Below, piece after piece: positions 39,500 to 40,795 of a stretch of DNA of 40,795 bases. The notes under the pieces were generated by a model. That model was not told where the DNA came from. It was given only the letters and a program-made list of their open reading frames with translations, and ran no database searches. Each line of letters opens with the position of its first letter. Positions within the stretch are counted from its first letter, which is position 1. The stretch spans positions 51,774 to 92,568 of the forward strand of contig JAHBMJ010000321.1 of NCBI GenBank assembly GCA_018398765.1. Reading direction: 5' to 3'. Source of the DNA: Chromera velia (Eukaryota; Sar; Chromeraceae). The position numbers were made by a program, and so were the translations under genes.

Positions 39500-40795
39500 A
39501 GAACCCAAACGACCTGTAGCTATGAATGAAACAGAGCATTTCATTTTGGGATGAAGCTGGGAAGGAGCTTCATTACAACAGAGCAGATGTTCTTCAGTGA
39601 TTGCTGTTGGGCTCTTCTGATTCTCTCTGCTCTTGCCGTGGGTTTCTTTTTTTGTTTCTGTTCTGGGCAAGTTTTTTTTTAACTGTCTCGTGCATGCAAG
39701 CACCTGAGAGAAACGGAAACGTTCCGGCAAGAGGTCTTTCCGCCAAGGTGAAAAAAAAAATTCTGTCATCTCCATGAAATGGATAGGTTCATTTACTCAC
39801 TCACCCTCTGTGGTTTGCCTGTCTGCCTACCTGCATGCAGAGAGTACCTTGAACACATGGCAAGGGCGTTGGATGAGTCGAAACGGCTGGAAGAGGAGCG
39901 ACTCCGCACTCTCAGGATCAAAGAGGAAGAGGTACATGCGTTGGTTGGTTGGATTTCTTTCTGTCTTTCTTTTCTGGTCCTTTTCCTTTCCTTTCCTTTC
40001 CTTTCCTTTCCTTCCGTCCAACCAAAAAATCCGTCCATCCAGCGGAGAAGGAGACCATCTGAGGGAGACGGGAAGGGAAGGGATGCCAAGTGTCTAAAGC
40101 AACCGTTGCAACCAAAAAACCAGTCTGACTGTCTAACCAAAAAAAAGAAAAAGAAAGTCCGAGTGGGTGAATCGAAGGGGGAGGGTCATGAACACAGTCT
40201 CCCTCCAGACAGACACAAAGACGTCTTGGCTCGTGCAGGTGATGAAAGGGGTCCCTCGCTCGTATTCTTCCTTTCCTTCCTTCCTTGTCTTTCTTCCCAT
40301 CGCCGCACTACAGAGCTCCCATGACCTCCCTCCCTCCCTTTTTTTCCTGATTCGATTCGAGAACCAGACCCGAAAGAAAGAATGAACTCAGATCATCATC
40401 ATGCATGCTGAATGGAATGAGCAATCGATGGATGGATGGATGGATGGATGGATGCAGGAATTCCGGCTGGCGGTGCAGAACTCTGAGAGCACAGCTGCAG
40501 GGGGGCGGGTCGATCGGGGAGGGGGAGGGGGGGGTCAGAGAGGGTCCTCGGGAGGAGGGCTGTCGTCGGCCTCGGGGGGTTCTTTCCCTGCAACAGCGGC
40601 CATACCTCCAGGACATTACTATGCAGGGGCAGGGCCGTGTACGGCTCTCGGACCGGGAGGGGGGGACAACGCGGTCATCGCGTACAGTCAGCAGCAACCC
40701 GCAGCGCGACAACAGCCTCCGGGGGGTGCCTATGGGGTGGTTGGAGGAGGGGGGGCTTCAGCAGTGTGTGCAGCCCCGCTACCGCCTCAGCAGCA
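32736..40795 (+). CDS. RLK/Pelle-like protein kinase with Q/P-rich tail (3' partial)
   Basis: Ser/Thr kinase of the RLK/Pelle (IRAK) type, without signal peptide or membrane helix, so cytoplasmic. Phase-consistent exons: 32736-32945, 33156-33246, 33801-33989, 34388-34570, 34956-35058, 35302-35386, 36053-36183, 36599-36676, 37107-37287, 37681-37903, 38416-38695, 38905-39414, 39841-39931, 40458 to the edge; 897 residues so far. Start is the first ATG in frame. Residues 1-60 are Pro/Tyr/Ala-rich. Kinase domain about 66-355: YTYADLRESTNNF lead-in, LGHGAYGCVFKG, VAIKVL, FEEEVKVL, HRDIKTANILL, DFGLA, GTIGYADPLY (the APE Glu is replaced by Leu), EVYSFGMVILELL, SARPDF. The tail is rich in Gln, Ala, Pro and His, then acidic, then a charged helix with two UIM-like motifs split by the last intron. 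The frame is open at the window end. Confidence 0.9.
36677..36735 (+). repeat. (GTCA)n then (CCTG)n at a kinase 5' splice site
   Basis: The donor at 36677 is the first of about six GTCA copies, followed by seven or eight CCTG copies. The repeat starts exactly at the exon end (36676). Confidence 0.85.
39439..39492. repeat. (CA)n(GA)n in a kinase intron
   Basis: Compound dinucleotide tract 24 bases after the donor at 39415; same composition as the tract at 13758-13873. Confidence 0.9.
39982..40013. repeat. (CCTTT)n microsatellite in the last kinase intron
   Basis: About six copies of a pentanucleotide, pyrimidine-only on the coding strand. Confidence 0.85.
40427..40454. repeat. (GGAT)n next to a kinase 3' splice site
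   Basis: Seven GGAT copies ending at the GCAG acceptor (40454-40457); the acceptor region is purine-rich rather than pyrimidine-rich. Confidence 0.85.

Overview
This is a eukaryotic nuclear window from what looks like an alga with a complex red plastid; a chromerid such as Chromera velia is my best guess. The reasons are: genes with many short introns, intronic microsatellites, a lipoyl synthase with a bipartite plastid leader (signal peptide, then Phe at the SSA/F junction), a CpG-rich genic part and an AT-rich transposon-filled part, and an assembly gap. The organism is inference; no rRNA or organelle marker is present. Five protein genes can be modelled. Exon joins were chosen by splice dinucleotides plus exact codon phase.

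Layout. (1) About 376-6376, plus strand: the 3' part of a Dicer-like gene with two RNase III domains, ending in two alternative-looking homologous last exons. (2) 6377-13069: no host gene supported; simple repeats, a decayed LINE (about 9640-12410) and a minus-strand gene fossil. (3) 13070-16588, minus: plastid lipoyl synthase (LipA), seven exons, head-to-head with (4) 17264-21546, plus: a Na+/H+ exchanger of the NHE/CPA1 family, four exons, whose first intron holds a minisatellite and a 63-N gap. (5) 21547-29315: AT-rich repeat island with a foldback (MITE-like) element, an internally deleted Ty3/gypsy chromovirus whose 3' LTR is split by a 1.43-kb insertion flanked by a 9-bp duplication and carrying a LINE 3' end, and long (AATC)n tracts. 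(6) 29316-31919, minus: a single-exon nucleotide-sugar-transporter-like protein with a very long disordered tail, head-to-head with (7) 32736 to beyond the window end, plus: an RLK/Pelle-type kinase with a Q/P/A-rich tail and UIM-like helices, 14 exons so far.

The genes do not form one pathway. The cross-gene signal is in splicing: in the 30 introns I could model, 24 have C at intron position +3 (mostly GTCAGT or GTCGGT) rather than the usual purine, and in 13 the motif is followed by a second in-register copy (GTNNGTCA), sometimes grown into a (GTCA)n microsatellite that starts exactly at the splice site. The other leading observation is the phase-matched pair of Dicer last exons.
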